From NCBI RefSeq assembly GCF_021789175.1, contig NZ_CP084560.1:124001-188000 (forward strand): a stretch of 64,000 nt of DNA, in the 5' to 3' direction. This stretch comes from Arthrobacter sp. FW306-2-2C-D06B (lineage in GTDB: Bacteria; Actinomycetota; Actinomycetes; Actinomycetales; Micrococcaceae). Positions 36,210-44,839 of this stretch are shown piece by piece; position 1 is the first letter of the stretch, and the number at the start of each line of letters is the position of its first letter. Made by a program: the position numbers and the translations under genes. The notes under the pieces were generated by a model. It did no database searches, was not told the origin of the DNA, and saw only the letters and a program-made list of their open reading frames with translations.

Positions 36210-37214
36210 CTAGATCGGCCTCCGTGACCATTGGACCAGTTGATCGCTGAGTTTCATGAAGTCCTGGTCCACGTGCTTGATGCCTGGATGTTCATCATGC
36301 CACCGGACGATCTCCCGAGCGCCTGCCGCGAAAGGAATTTCTGCGCGATACGAGGGAACGAGCGTCTTGATCTTGGTGTTGTCGAAGACCACGGAGTGGG
36401 ACCTGTCCCCGAGAAGACCGGGACCAAGCTCCGGGGAGTGCGCGGCAATGGTCTCCGACGCGATGTGCACCAGTTCGGGGTCCGGCACTCCAGCCGCCGT
36501 GGCGAAGAGCCGGTAGACCTGGTCCCACGGGAGCGCTTCGTCAGAGGTGATGGTATAGCTTTCACCAACAGCCTGCGGCTGGCCCAGGAGGCCGAGGAAG
36601 GCCACCGCAAAATCATTCGCATGCGTGAGGGTCCACAGCGAGGTACCGTCGCCGTGGACCACCACAGGCAGGCCTTCCCGCATCCGATGGATGTCCGTCC
36701 AACCGCCCAGAAGGGCGATCCGCGTGCGGTCGTAGGTGTGCGAAGGCCGAACGATAGTCACGGGGAATCCCTCGTCGCGGTAGGCCCGCACAAGAAGGTC
36801 TTCGCACGCGATCTTGTCCTGGGAGTACTTCCAGAACGGGTTCCTTAGCGGGGTCGACTCAAGGATCGGCAAGTGTGCGGGCGGCTTCTGGTAGGCCGAA
36901 GCCGAACTGATGAACACGTACTGACCGGTCCGGCCGCGGAACAGCTCCACCGCGGCAGCCACATGCTCCGGCGTGAAGGAGATGAAGTCGGCGACGACGT
37001 CGAACTCGCGGCCGTTCAGCACCTCCGCGACCTCGACGGGGTTGCGGATATCTGCCTGGAGCAGTTCCGCGCCCGGAGGGGCCGGCCTTTCCGAGCTCAG
37101 TCCGCGATTGAGCATGGTGAGCCGGTGACCCAGCGCGACGGCGCGCTCCGCCGCCGCCGCGCTGATGGTCCCGGTCCCGCCAATGAACAGCAGCCGTAAC
37201 GGTGCCGACGTCAC
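36210..37214 (-). CDS. NAD(P)-dependent epimerase/dehydratase-like SDR protein
   Basis: ~334 aa. LLFIGGTGTISAAAAERAVALGH is the Rossmann GxxGxxG-type motif. The active-site Tyr and Lys of extended SDRs appear as PFWKYSQDKIACEDLL (YSQDK). Related proteins include chloroplast CSP41-like and sugar epimerase families; the substrate is unknown. GTG at 37214 overlaps the stop of the AKR gene at 37211 by 4 bp; the GTG one codon earlier (37217) is equally possible. Confidence 0.8.
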   Translation of the reverse strand: MTSAPLRLLFIGGTGTISAAAAERAVALGHRLTMLNRGLSSERPAPPGAELLQADIRNPVEVAEVLNGREFDVVADFISFTPEHVAAAVELFRGRTGQYVFISSASAYQKPPAHLPILESTPLRNPFWKYSQDKIACEDLLVRAYRDEGFPVTIVRPSHTYDRTRIALLGGWTDIHRMREGLPVVVHGDGTSLWTLTHANDFAVAFLGLLGQPQAVGESYTITSDEALPWDQVYRLFATAAGVPDPELVHIASETIAAHSPELGPGLLGDRSHSVVFDNTKIKTLVPSYRAEIPFAAGAREIVRWHDEHPGIKHVDQDFMKLSDQLVQWSRRPI

Positions 37215-38182
37215 CACGCGTAGTCTTCCGGCGCGGTCCGGTGGCCCGGGAAGATGTCGTCGAGCCGCTTGAGGGCATCGGCGTCGAGGGTGACATCCAA
37301 AGCCCTGATGGCGGCGTCCAACTGCTCCTGCGTGCGCGGACCCACGATCGGTGCGGTCACAGCCGGCTGGTGCAGCAGCCAGGCCAAGGCCACATCGCCG
37401 GGCTCGTGGCCAAGGTCGTCGGCGAGGTCCTCGTACTGGCGGATCTGGTCTTCGTGCTTCTTGAGGGTCTCGGCCGCGCGGCCCTCAAGGCGACGGACGC
37501 CGTCGCGCTCTTTCTTCAGGACGCCGCCCAGAAGGCCGCCGTGAAGCGGCGACCACGGGATCAGCCCGAGGCCGTACTGCTGGGCGGCCGGGATGACCTC
37601 CAGTTCGACGTTGCGGGTGAGCAGGTTGTAGATGGACTGCTCGCTCACGAGTCCGTTGTAGTTGCGCCGCGCGGCGGCCTCCTGGGCTTGGGCGATGTGC
37701 CAGCCGGCGAAGTTGCTGCTTCCGGAATACAGGATCTTGCCCTGCTGGACCGCTACCTCAATGGCCTGCCAGATCTCGTCCCACGGCGTGTTCCGGTCCA
37801 CGTGGTGGAACTGGTACACATCGATGTAGTCGGTCTGAAGGCGCTTGAGGCTGGCGTCCAAGGCACGCCGGATGTTGAGGGCGGAGAGCTTCGACTCGTT
37901 GGGGCGGTCCGTCATGGTTCCATAGAGCTTGGTGGCCAGGACGACGCGTTCTCGGCGCTCGCCGCCCTTGGCGAACCAGCGGCCCAGGATTTCCTCGGTC
38001 CATCCCCGGTGCTCCGTGCCGCCGTAGACGTTGGCGGTATCGAAAAAGTTGATGCCGGAGTCCAAGGCTGAGTCCATGATGGAGTGCGCTGCGGATTCCT
38101 CCGTCTGCGGGCCGAAGTTCATGGTTCCGAGGCACAAGCGGGAGACGCTGAGGCCTGAGCGGCCCAAGTGGGTGTACTGCAT
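37211..38182 (-). CDS. Aldo/keto reductase (Tas/YajO-like)
   Basis: 323 aa. INFFDTANVYGGTEHRGWTEEILGRW, LATKLYGTM, YQFHHVDRNTPWDEIW provide the Asp, Tyr, Lys and His tetrad of the AKR11/12-like group; VGPRTQEQLDAAIRALDVTL is the NADPH loop. AAGGAACC precedes the ATG. Its stop overlaps the epimerase start, suggesting co-translation. Distinct in subfamily from its two AKR neighbours. Confidence 0.88.
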   Translation of the reverse strand: MQYTHLGRSGLSVSRLCLGTMNFGPQTEESAAHSIMDSALDSGINFFDTANVYGGTEHRGWTEEILGRWFAKGGERRERVVLATKLYGTMTDRPNESKLSALNIRRALDASLKRLQTDYIDVYQFHHVDRNTPWDEIWQAIEVAVQQGKILYSGSSNFAGWHIAQAQEAAARRNYNGLVSEQSIYNLLTRNVELEVIPAAQQYGLGLIPWSPLHGGLLGGVLKKERDGVRRLEGRAAETLKKHEDQIRQYEDLADDLGHEPGDVALAWLLHQPAVTAPIVGPRTQEQLDAAIRALDVTLDADALKRLDDIFPGHRTAPEDYAW

Positions 38183-38211
38183 GGTTGGGGTTCCTTACGC
38201 TGCGGTGGTTT

Positions 38212-39057
38212 CTACATCTGGCTGAAGGACGCGACGGCGGGGTCGGCGCCGAGGCGGGCACCGGCGTCGAGCGCGCTGATGGCTGCCAGTTCGTCCCGGG
38301 AGAGCTGCAACGACGCTGCCGCGAGGTTCTGGCGGATCCGTTCCGGGTGGACGGACTTAGGGATGACGATGTTGCCGGTTCCCAGATGCCAGGCCAGGAC
38401 GATCTGTGCCGGGGTGGCATCGTGCGTTTCGGCGAGTTCGGTGACCGTTGCCGACCCCAGGTCCGCTCCCTGTCCCAGCGGGCTGTAGGCCTCGACGGCG
38501 ATCCCGTGCGAGCGGCTCTTCGCTGCAAGTTCCCGCTGCTGGAAGGTCGGGTGCAGTTCGATCTGGTTGACGGCGGGTACGACGTCGGCGAACTCGAGGA
38601 GGGTATCGAGGTGTTCGGGCAGGAAGTTGGAAACCCCGATGGCCCGGGCGCCGCCGTCGGCATGGATCTTTTCCAGGGCCTTCCACGCGTCGACGAACAG
38701 GCCCTGGGACGGCACGGGCCAGTGGATCAAGTAGAGATCAATGACGTCGAAGCCGAGTTCGCGGCAGCTGTTGCTGAACGCTGACGCTGCCTGGCCTTGT
38801 TCGCCATTGCGGAGTTTGGTGGTGATGAAGAGTTCCTCCCGGGCGATCCCGGAAGCCTTGATTGCCGCGCCGACGCCGGATTCGTTCCGGTAGGCCGCAG
38901 CCGTGTCGATGTGCCGGTACCCGGCTTCAAGGGCGTCCTCAACGGCCTTCTGGGTCTCGGCAGGCGGGACCTGAAAGACGCCGAAGCCGAGCTGGGGGAT
39001 GGTGACCGAGTTGTTCAGGACGAGCCCGGGAACGGTTGAATTCTGAGCGTTGGACAT
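38212..39057 (-). CDS. Aldo/keto reductase (2,5-diketo-gluconate reductase type)
   Basis: 281 aa. HIDTAAAYRNESGVG, FITTKLRNGEQG and YLIHWPVPSQGLF give the complete catalytic tetrad. It resembles the 35360-36190 protein closely, so one may be a duplicate of the other. The start at 39057 (MSNAQNSTVPG) follows GAAAGGG. It is the promoter-proximal gene of the cluster, divergent from the XRE regulator, which probably controls it. Confidence 0.88.
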   Translation of the reverse strand: MSNAQNSTVPGLVLNNSVTIPQLGFGVFQVPPAETQKAVEDALEAGYRHIDTAAAYRNESGVGAAIKASGIAREELFITTKLRNGEQGQAASAFSNSCRELGFDVIDLYLIHWPVPSQGLFVDAWKALEKIHADGGARAIGVSNFLPEHLDTLLEFADVVPAVNQIELHPTFQQRELAAKSRSHGIAVEAYSPLGQGADLGSATVTELAETHDATPAQIVLAWHLGTGNIVIPKSVHPERIRQNLAAASLQLSRDELAAISALDAGARLGADPAVASFSQM

Positions 39058-39160
39058 GTCCGGCCCTTTCGTCGCTGGTGGGTGGATTGCCTGACTGGCT
39101 TTTTCGAGCCTATGCACTTTCGGCACAACAAGCAGTAGTTTTGACGCCCCCTGCTTTTCC

Positions 39161-39177
39161 TAGGACTCGCAGTCCTA
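39161..39177. promoter_or_regulatory. Palindromic operator between the AKR cluster and its XRE regulator
   Basis: TAGGACT (39161-39167) and AGTCCTA (39171-39177) form a perfect inverted repeat with a 3-bp centre. It lies in the 164-bp divergent promoter region. A TTGACG hexamer (39141-39146) is just upstream. It is the obvious candidate site for the adjacent regulator. Confidence 0.6.
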
Positions 39178-39221
39178 CCTTGGCCGTAGAAACAGGCCGC
39201 TAGGGAGGGAAGAATGGGAAC

Positions 39222-40127
39222 ATGGGTCAGAGCGCCGAATTCGGAAAATTCCTCAAAGCCATGCGTGCCCGGATGTCGCCGGAGGATGCAGGGTTGCCGG
39301 ACGCGTCCGGCGCGCGCCGGGTTCCCGGGCTGCGCAGGGAAGAGATTGCCCGACTGGCCGATGTCAGCACGGACTACTACACGCGGCTCGAACAAGGCCG
39401 CCATATCCATCCGTCCCGGGCAGTCCTTGAATCGGTGTCGAGGGCGCTTCGCCTGGACTCAAGCGAGCACACCCACATGATGGACCTCCTTGAGCATTGC
39501 GCGTCGAGCGCCAAGGCACCGACTCCCGCACCACGGGTGCGGCCGGCCTTGCGTCAACTTCTGGACGCCGTGGGCGACGTTCCCGCGCTCCTGCTTGGCC
39601 GGCGCAGCGACGTGCTCGGAGCCAATCGGATGGCGGTCTTGCTCTTTGCCGACTTCCCGGCCATGCCCGCTGCCGAGCGGAATCTCACGCGCTGGCTGAT
39701 CCTGGACCCCCAGGCACGCGAGCTGTTCCGGGACTGGAAGACGGTTGCCGCGGAAGCCGCCGGTGCACTGCGTGCGGATATCGGGCGGCACCCGGACGAT
39801 CCCCAAGCCAACCAGCTCGTGGGCGAACTCGCCGTCAACAGCGAACACTTCCGCCAGTGGTGGGCAGGGCATCGAGTGGCCGCCCGTTCAGCCGGGACTG
39901 TCCGCCTGCACCACCCCACGGTGGGGGACGTGGAACTGAACTTCGAGAACCTGTCCCTGCCGGAGGATCCGGACCAGGTCTTGCGGGTCTATTCCGCGAA
40001 GGCGGGTTCGCCGTCGGACGATGCCCTGAAGTTGCTCGGTAGCTTTGGTGCGGGAACGGCGTTTGGTGCCGGAACGGCGACGACGGGCCCGGAGCTGTCC
40101 GAGCGTCATGCAATGGGCGAAAGCTGA
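39222..40127 (+). CDS. XRE-type transcriptional regulator with MmyB-like ligand-binding domain
   Basis: 301 aa. The helix-turn-helix is at about 30-75 (VPGLRREEIARLADVSTDYYTRLEQGR), with the conserved preceding LPDASGARRVPGLRREE. The C-terminal ~170 residues are the PAS-like MmyB domain (RWLILDPQARELFRDW). Such regulators usually sit divergently from oxidoreductase genes, as here. The tail repeats GAGTAFGAGTA. GGGAGGGA lies ~11 nt before the ATG. Confidence 0.88.
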   Translation: MGQSAEFGKFLKAMRARMSPEDAGLPDASGARRVPGLRREEIARLADVSTDYYTRLEQGRHIHPSRAVLESVSRALRLDSSEHTHMMDLLEHCASSAKAPTPAPRVRPALRQLLDAVGDVPALLLGRRSDVLGANRMAVLLFADFPAMPAAERNLTRWLILDPQARELFRDWKTVAAEAAGALRADIGRHPDDPQANQLVGELAVNSEHFRQWWAGHRVAARSAGTVRLHHPTVGDVELNFENLSLPEDPDQVLRVYSAKAGSPSDDALKLLGSFGAGTAFGAGTATTGPELSERHAMGES

Positions 40128-40272
40128 ACCAGTTTCAGCCAAAAGTGCTCCACGTCACTGTGCTGCTGCATAGTGATTTGGCGTGATTTTGTCTTAGTGC
40201 CCATTGGGCGGCTTTTGAATCGCGTTTACGCTGAATCCAGACCTTTTCGCATATCAAGGATGGAATTCAACG

Positions 40273-40479
40273 ATGAAACGCATCGCGCTGCTCAGGGAGC
40301 GGGCAACCACCGCCGGGTCCGCCGGATCCACGGGCTCGCATTGCCCGGCATCCGGTCAGTGGAGCCCTGAAGGAGAACCCCACGTGGTGCGCACGTTCTT
40401 CGAGGGCCACGTCTTCCCGTCCCACAACGGCGCGGCAACAGTCTGGCGCCGCCAGTACTTGCTCGCTGAGTCCCGATGA
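40273..40479 (+). CDS. Small protein of unknown function (68 aa), tentative
   Basis: MKRIALLRERATTAGSAGSTGSHC then a short beta-like end (VRTFFEGHVFPSHNGAATVWRRQYLLAE). Not recognised. AAGGA lies 12 nt before the ATG, which is weak. The case for it is the 4-bp ATGA overlap with the next small ORF and the strong terminator after that. Could instead be leader RNA. Confidence 0.4.
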   Translation: MKRIALLRERATTAGSAGSTGSHCPASGQWSPEGEPHVVRTFFEGHVFPSHNGAATVWRRQYLLAESR

Positions 40480-40748
40480 GTCCTGAAACCTTGGGCGTGT
40501 GGGGCCCAAGCCACTTCACGACGTCGGCCCAACGGCCCGCTGGAGCGGCCCTTCGCCTGCCGCCGTCGAAATGGTCGGAACTCAGCCGCGGCGAAGCCGT
40601 CTGGATCCACGAGGAAAAATGGGGTTTCGACGCCGGCCTTGTGGACGAAGTTTCTTCCGACCACGAATTCCTGTGGATCGATTTTGCCGGCCGTGGCCGG
40701 CGACTCCTCTGTGGCGGTGACCCCGTCCAAGTCTGGACCCGCGGGTGA
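40476..40748 (+). CDS. Small protein of unknown function (90 aa)
   Basis: Compact sequence with several Trp (VWGPSHF, WSELSRGEAVWIHEEKWGF, FLWIDFAGRGRRLLCGG), suggesting a small beta-barrel. I know no match. Its start overlaps the upstream ORF stop by 4 bp and a perfect 14-bp hairpin follows 17 bp after its stop, supporting real expression. Confidence 0.5.
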   Translation: MSPETLGVWGPSHFTTSAQRPAGAALRLPPSKWSELSRGEAVWIHEEKWGFDAGLVDEVSSDHEFLWIDFAGRGRRLLCGGDPVQVWTRG

Positions 40749-40764
40749 GTCCAGCCTCGCAACT

Positions 40765-40804
40765 GATGGCCGCCAGCCTTTCCACAGAAGGGCTGGCGGC
40801 CATC
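40765..40804. terminator. Terminator between the small ORF pair and dodecin
   Basis: GATGGCCGCCAGCC (40765-40778) pairs perfectly with 40791-40804, leaving a 12-nt loop. It serves convergent genes. Confidence 0.8.
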
Positions 40805-40830
40805 GTCGGTTTCGGGGTGTTGAGGGCTTG

Positions 40831-41040
40831 TTAACGCTCCAGGCGGAATCCGAGTTTGATGGTTACCTGCCAGTCGGCAACGGCGCCCTCGCTGAGGTGG
40901 CCGCGGATTTCCTTGACCTCGAACCAGTCGAGGTTCCGGAGGGTCTGGCTTGCGGCCGCAATCCCGTTCCTGATGGCGGCGTCGACGCCCTCGGACGAAG
41001 TTCCAACAATTTCGGAAACGCTGTATGTGTGGTCAGCCAT
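40831..41040 (-). CDS. Dodecin family flavin-binding protein
   Basis: 69 aa, the normal dodecin length. SSEGVDAAIRNGIAAASQTLRNLDWFEVKEIRGHL contains the Trp that stacks on bound flavin; VADWQVTIKLGFRLE is the closing strand. Dodecins form hollow dodecamers that store riboflavin or FMN/FAD. AGGAGC precedes the ATG. Confidence 0.95.
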   Translation of the reverse strand: MADHTYSVSEIVGTSSEGVDAAIRNGIAAASQTLRNLDWFEVKEIRGHLSEGAVADWQVTIKLGFRLER

Positions 41041-41144
41041 TCTTGCTCCTCATGATCGTCCTTGATGCCTGAACTGCGGGCCTGGCAGGCCGTGAAAGCA
41101 GACTAGCCGACGCAGGGCCAGGGGACTAGGGTCTGGTCCCCGCC

Positions 41145-41284
41145 GACGCTCGCTCACCTATGGTTTGTCCCCTCCCGACGCTCGCTCACCTACGGGGCCT
41201 TTCGGCCGAACGCCCGCTCACCTATGAGGCCTTTCGGCCGAACGCCCGCTCACCTACCGGGCCGATGGCCAAACGCTCGGTTGG
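41145..41284 (-). repeat. Dispersed intergenic repeat, cluster C (four units plus a partial)
   Basis: Units at 41145-41163, 41177-41195, 41209-41228 and 41241-41260 with 32-bp period, then a partial AACGCTCGGTTGG near 41271. The plus-strand core is ACGCTCGCTCACCTATG or ACGCCCGCTCACCTATG; units 3 and 4 also share GGCCTTTCGGCCG-type flanks. The 270-bp gap 41041-41311 holds nothing else. Confidence 0.88.
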
Positions 41285-41311
41285 GGCCCCGGTCAGCACC
41301 GGCTTCGGACG

Positions 41312-42700
41312 TCACGTGCGGAGGGATGCGGCTTCCTCAAGGTTCTGGCCTTTGGTCTCAGGAGCCATGAAGTAGCTGACTGCTGCGCCGATGAGTGCGA
41401 TGCCTGCCGCAATCCACATGGTCCCGGAGAGGCCGAGGTGCGTCAGTGCTAGCGGGGTAGCGAAGGTGCCGATGGCGGCTCCGACCCGGCTTGTTCCGGT
41501 GCGCAGGCCGACGGCGGTCGCCCGCACCTTGGTCGGGAAGAGTTCGTTGGGGTAGATCCATTCGAGAATTGAAGGTCCGCCGTTGAAGATGGCGTAGAAG
41601 GCGAAGGCCAGTGCGATCAGGGCGAGCGGCGCGTTTGGGAAAATTGCGAGGAAAAGCAGCCCGACGCCGGAGAGGACAAAGCCCCAAATCAGGACCGGCC
41701 GGCGGCCGAGTTTGTCCACGACCAAGAGAGCGACGATGTTGCCAACGAGGAAGAAAAGGTTGATCAGTCCGTAGCCGATGTTCGCCTCGTCGCCAGACTG
41801 GAGGTTGAACAGTGCGAGGATCTGTGGACCGAAGGCGTAGATCGAGAACAGCGTGACGATGGTGCAAGTCCAAAAAATTGAGATGAAGACAACTCGATTC
41901 AGATAGCCGCCAGTCAGCACGAGCCGGAAGGCTTTCGCGGTACTGAGCTTGGCTGCGTTCGGATCGTGTGCCGTGATTCCGTCCAGAGTCGCGCCCTCCC
42001 CGATGGTCTTCTTGAGGATGTCGAGGGCTTCCTCGCGACGGCCTTTCCCGACGAGCCAATGGGGAGATTCGGGGATGGTGGCCCTTGCGATGAGGATCAG
42101 CACCGCGGGAACGGCAGAGGACAGCAACATCCATCGCCACCCATCATCCAAGGACAGAAGCCAATAACCGACGAAGGCGGCTACCGTCGCCCCGACAAAC
42201 CACATCGCATTGAGGCCGCCAAGGAGTCGAGCACGCCAATTCTTTGGGACAAATTCTGCGACGAGAGCTGTTGCAATGGGGTAGTCAGCGCCCACCGCGA
42301 TGCCGATCATGAGCCGCAGGACGAACAGTTGCCACGGTTCCTGAACGAAAAACTGGGCGATGGAGAACACGATGATGGCAATGAGGTCGATCGTGTACAT
42401 AAGCTTGCGCCCGATTTTGTCGGTCAGGTTTCCGAAGATCAAGCCTCCGAGGAAGACGCCGATCAGTGCGGAGGCGCCAATGAGACCGTTCCACCAGTCA
42501 TTCATATGCCAGGCGGGAATTATCTGCACCAAAGCTATGCCGATGATTGCGAGGATATATCCGTCGAGAAACGGACCCCCTGAACTGAATAGGGTAAGGC
42601 GTTTGTGGAACGAATTGAGCGGTGCCGAGTCGAGGGTAACCTCGACCGTTTTGGTTGGGAGGAGCATGATGGTTCCGATCCGGGAAGGGGATAGCGTCAT
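41312..42700 (-). CDS. MFS transporter of the sugar/acid porter group
   Basis: 462 aa, twelve helices. The D-R-x-G-R-type loop after helix 2 (GNLTDKIGRKLMYTID), its second copy (VDKLGRRPVLIWG) and the PESPHWLVGKGRREEA motif after helix 6 are those of the sugar porter/metabolite:H+ symporter families. It is the last gene of the 48017-41312 operon, 33 bp after ridA, so it probably imports the substrate of that pathway. Confidence 0.85.
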   Translation of the reverse strand: MTLSPSRIGTIMLLPTKTVEVTLDSAPLNSFHKRLTLFSSGGPFLDGYILAIIGIALVQIIPAWHMNDWWNGLIGASALIGVFLGGLIFGNLTDKIGRKLMYTIDLIAIIVFSIAQFFVQEPWQLFVLRLMIGIAVGADYPIATALVAEFVPKNWRARLLGGLNAMWFVGATVAAFVGYWLLSLDDGWRWMLLSSAVPAVLILIARATIPESPHWLVGKGRREEALDILKKTIGEGATLDGITAHDPNAAKLSTAKAFRLVLTGGYLNRVVFISIFWTCTIVTLFSIYAFGPQILALFNLQSGDEANIGYGLINLFFLVGNIVALLVVDKLGRRPVLIWGFVLSGVGLLFLAIFPNAPLALIALAFAFYAIFNGGPSILEWIYPNELFPTKVRATAVGLRTGTSRVGAAIGTFATPLALTHLGLSGTMWIAAGIALIGAAVSYFMAPETKGQNLEEAASLRT

Positions 42701-42733
42701 TGGATACCCCAGCAGATCCGTATTTTTATACGG

Positions 42734-43114
42734 TCACGCTGTTGTTGTTGCGATGGCATCGATTTCGATGCGCTTCTCGCCCCTGAACCTTGCAACCTGA
42801 ACGGTGGTGCGGGGAGGCAAGGGGTGGCCGCTGAGCCTTGTGAGGTACGCGGCGTTGTATTGATCAAACTCGTCGAGGTCGGCTAGGAAGACGGTAATTT
42901 TGAGAAGGTGCGACAAACTCGACCCCGCGCACTTGAGGGCCGCTTCCAGGTTGTCGAAGGCCTGGACAACCTGGCCAGAGATGTCGGCTGGTACGGTTCC
43001 GTCGTCGCAAGACGGTACCTGGCCGCACATGAAGATGAGGCCGCCGACTGCTGCGGAGGCCGAATAAGGCCGGGGATTGCCGTCGGTGAACTGGGTTCTC
43101 ACGATGGTGTTCAT
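42734..43114 (-). CDS. RidA family enamine/imine deaminase
   Basis: 126 aa. GQVPSCDDGTVPADISGQVVQAFDNLEAALKCAG and the Arg in PPRTTVQVARF (the carboxylate-binding Arg of active RidA) followed by EKRIEIDAIAT are all present. RidA hydrolyses reactive enamines/imines to ketones and ammonia, suggesting an imine intermediate in the pathway. The ATG at 43114 overlaps the previous gene's TGA by 4 bp; the frame extends to 43162 inside that gene. Confidence 0.88.
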   Translation of the reverse strand: MNTIVRTQFTDGNPRPYSASAAVGGLIFMCGQVPSCDDGTVPADISGQVVQAFDNLEAALKCAGSSLSHLLKITVFLADLDEFDQYNAAYLTRLSGHPLPPRTTVQVARFRGEKRIEIDAIATTTA

Positions 43115-43854
43115 GCGTCCGGTACCAGGAATTTCCGGGACAACTGGTACATCTTCTGCCATTCTTCTTCACTGACTTTCAGGGGTTTGGCGGGAATGGA
43201 ACTTGTCTTGAGATCGATCGGGGAAGCCGCTGGCAACACGATGATGCTGGTCACCTCTCGTTCCTGATGCCCGTCGGGAACTGAATCGATCAGGTCGTGG
43301 GGAGGCTCTTGGCTGGCGATGACGCCTTGGCTGGTGAGGGTCCGGTCTTCGATTCGGGCGAGGTTCCCCGTCTCGTTGCCTGCAGTGGATGTGACCAGGA
43401 TGATCGTCCTTTGCAACGAAGCTGAGCGCCGGATCAACAGGTCGTTCCAGAGCTGCGCTTGGATGCAGGGACTGCTGGTTCGAGCCGCGGAGACTTCGTC
43501 CGCGGGGTAGTCCAAGGCACAATCTATGAGCTGGAGGGCCGTCCGCAGCCTGGGTTGGCGGGTGGTGACGAGCTCCGTCAGGTTCCCGCCGCCCCAGAAG
43601 GCGGGGGCCGCCGTCGCCGGCTGGGACGGTGTTTCCCAGTCCGCGTCAAGCAGTGCCATGAGTTGACTGAGTCCGTCATGCTGGTCGCATTCCGAGCGGA
43701 GAATCGCGAAGGCTCCCTCCTGGGCCTCGGCTGGGTCTGCCCCTGCCGCACAAAGTGCCCTGTAAGCTGCCTCCTTGATTTCGCGCGGCTGGATGGAAAT
43801 CGTCCGGGCCGCTGGATCGGCTTTGCGTGTCGTCCGGGCGGTGGTGTCAGACAT
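43111..43854 (-). CDS. Uncharacterised 247-aa protein in the LysR-linked operon
   Basis: Not firmly recognised. Residues ~20-60 (SIQPREIKEAAYRALCAAGADPAEAQEGAFAIL) look like the helical start of DUF3726/Ldh-type proteins; the rest has short beta-like segments and no clear catalytic motif. It overlaps the upstream M19 gene by 8 bp and ridA by 4 bp, so it is clearly part of the coupled operon. It may be a non-catalytic partner of a neighbouring enzyme; this is inference. Confidence 0.7.
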   Translation of the reverse strand: MSDTTARTTRKADPAARTISIQPREIKEAAYRALCAAGADPAEAQEGAFAILRSECDQHDGLSQLMALLDADWETPSQPATAAPAFWGGGNLTELVTTRQPRLRTALQLIDCALDYPADEVSAARTSSPCIQAQLWNDLLIRRSASLQRTIILVTSTAGNETGNLARIEDRTLTSQGVIASQEPPHDLIDSVPDGHQEREVTSIIVLPAASPIDLKTSSIPAKPLKVSEEEWQKMYQLSRKFLVPDA

Positions 43855-44839
43855 GCGCGTGTTCCTTCGTGGTGTCCATGACTTCGGTGAAGAGCCGGCT
43901 CCAGTTGCCGCCCATGACAGCGCCGATGACGTCGTCGGTAAGGCCTGTCGAGGACAAACCCTCCGTTAGCCGGGGGAAGTCCAGGGGGCCGCTGAACCAG
44001 TTTGGCCACAGTGGCCACGTGGGGGCATCTTCTGGATGAGTGGGTTGCCAGCGGCCATTGCGGAGCCAGCCGACAAATTCCTGGTCCCAGCCTCTGGTGC
44101 AGTCACTTCCGATGCCGATACTGGTGGGACCGTACAGGTCGACCATTCGAGAGACCATGCTGCAGAAACTTTCGAGGGTGACCCCCTCCCCGCCGCTGAC
44201 AGTCGGATACAAGCAGCAGCCGATGACGCCGCCCCTCTCGACGAGGGGCTGGATGACCTCGTGGGGTTTGTTGCGGGGGGTGTCATAGAACCAGAGAGGG
44301 TTGGAATGGGTGATGGAGACCGGGACCGCTGAGGCTTCGATCGCCTCACGGCTCGTCCGATATCCGACATGCGAAAGGTCGATGAGCATTCCCACCCGAT
44401 TCATCTCCTCCACAACTACTCGGCCATACCGGGTGAGGCCGGCATCGCTTGACTCAAAGCACCCGCTGCCGAGAAGGTTTTGGTTGTTATAGGTCAGTTG
44501 GGCTATCCGGACTCCGAGTCGATGGAACAGCTCGACGTTTCGGTAGTCGTCTTCGAACGGGCTTGTGTTCTGGAATCCCAGGAACACGGCAATCCTGTTC
44601 TGCCGCTTCGCTTTGTCGATGTCCTCTCCGGTTGCTGCAAGGAACACTAGATCCTGATTGCGGTTCGCGAGTTCCAGCCATTGGCCGACCGACCGGAGGG
44701 TATCGGCGGCGTTTTCCCAGACGGCGCAAGTGGCGTTGACGGCGCTGACGCCGCCAGAACGCAGTTCCTCCAGGACAGGACGGTTCCAATTGCTGATCTG
44801 GAGTCCGTCCACGACGGTAAGCCGCTCATGAAGACTCAT
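43847..44839 (-). CDS. Divergent M19 (renal dipeptidase-fold) protein lacking part of the metal site
   Basis: 330 aa. The barrel and several M19 landmarks are clear: LIDLSHVGYRTSREAIEAS (His157), VPVSITHSNPLWF (His178), GIGSDCTRGW (Asp). The N-terminal H-x-D pair (normally DGHND) is replaced by DGLQI (residues 11-15) and the bridging Glu by Gln90 (FLGFQNTSP); LTHN is LTYNNQ. A normal two-zinc peptidase is therefore unlikely. I recall a proteobacterial subfamily with the same DGLQ and GFQN replacements, so this is a distinct, conserved type. ATG at 44839 overlaps the previous stop by 4 bp. Confidence 0.8.
   Translation of the reverse strand: MSLHERLTVVDGLQISNWNRPVLEELRSGGVSAVNATCAVWENAADTLRSVGQWLELANRNQDLVFLAATGEDIDKAKRQNRIAVFLGFQNTSPFEDDYRNVELFHRLGVRIAQLTYNNQNLLGSGCFESSDAGLTRYGRVVVEEMNRVGMLIDLSHVGYRTSREAIEASAVPVSITHSNPLWFYDTPRNKPHEVIQPLVERGGVIGCCLYPTVSGGEGVTLESFCSMVSRMVDLYGPTSIGIGSDCTRGWDQEFVGWLRNGRWQPTHPEDAPTWPLWPNWFSGPLDFPRLTEGLSSTGLTDDVIGAVMGGNWSRLFTEVMDTTKEHAHV

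Noticed and set aside
41145..41284. Possible CRISPR array, because of regularly spaced repeats
   Set aside because: Repeat cores are only ~14-19 bp, the intervals between them are short and partly identical, units vary, and no cas gene is present.
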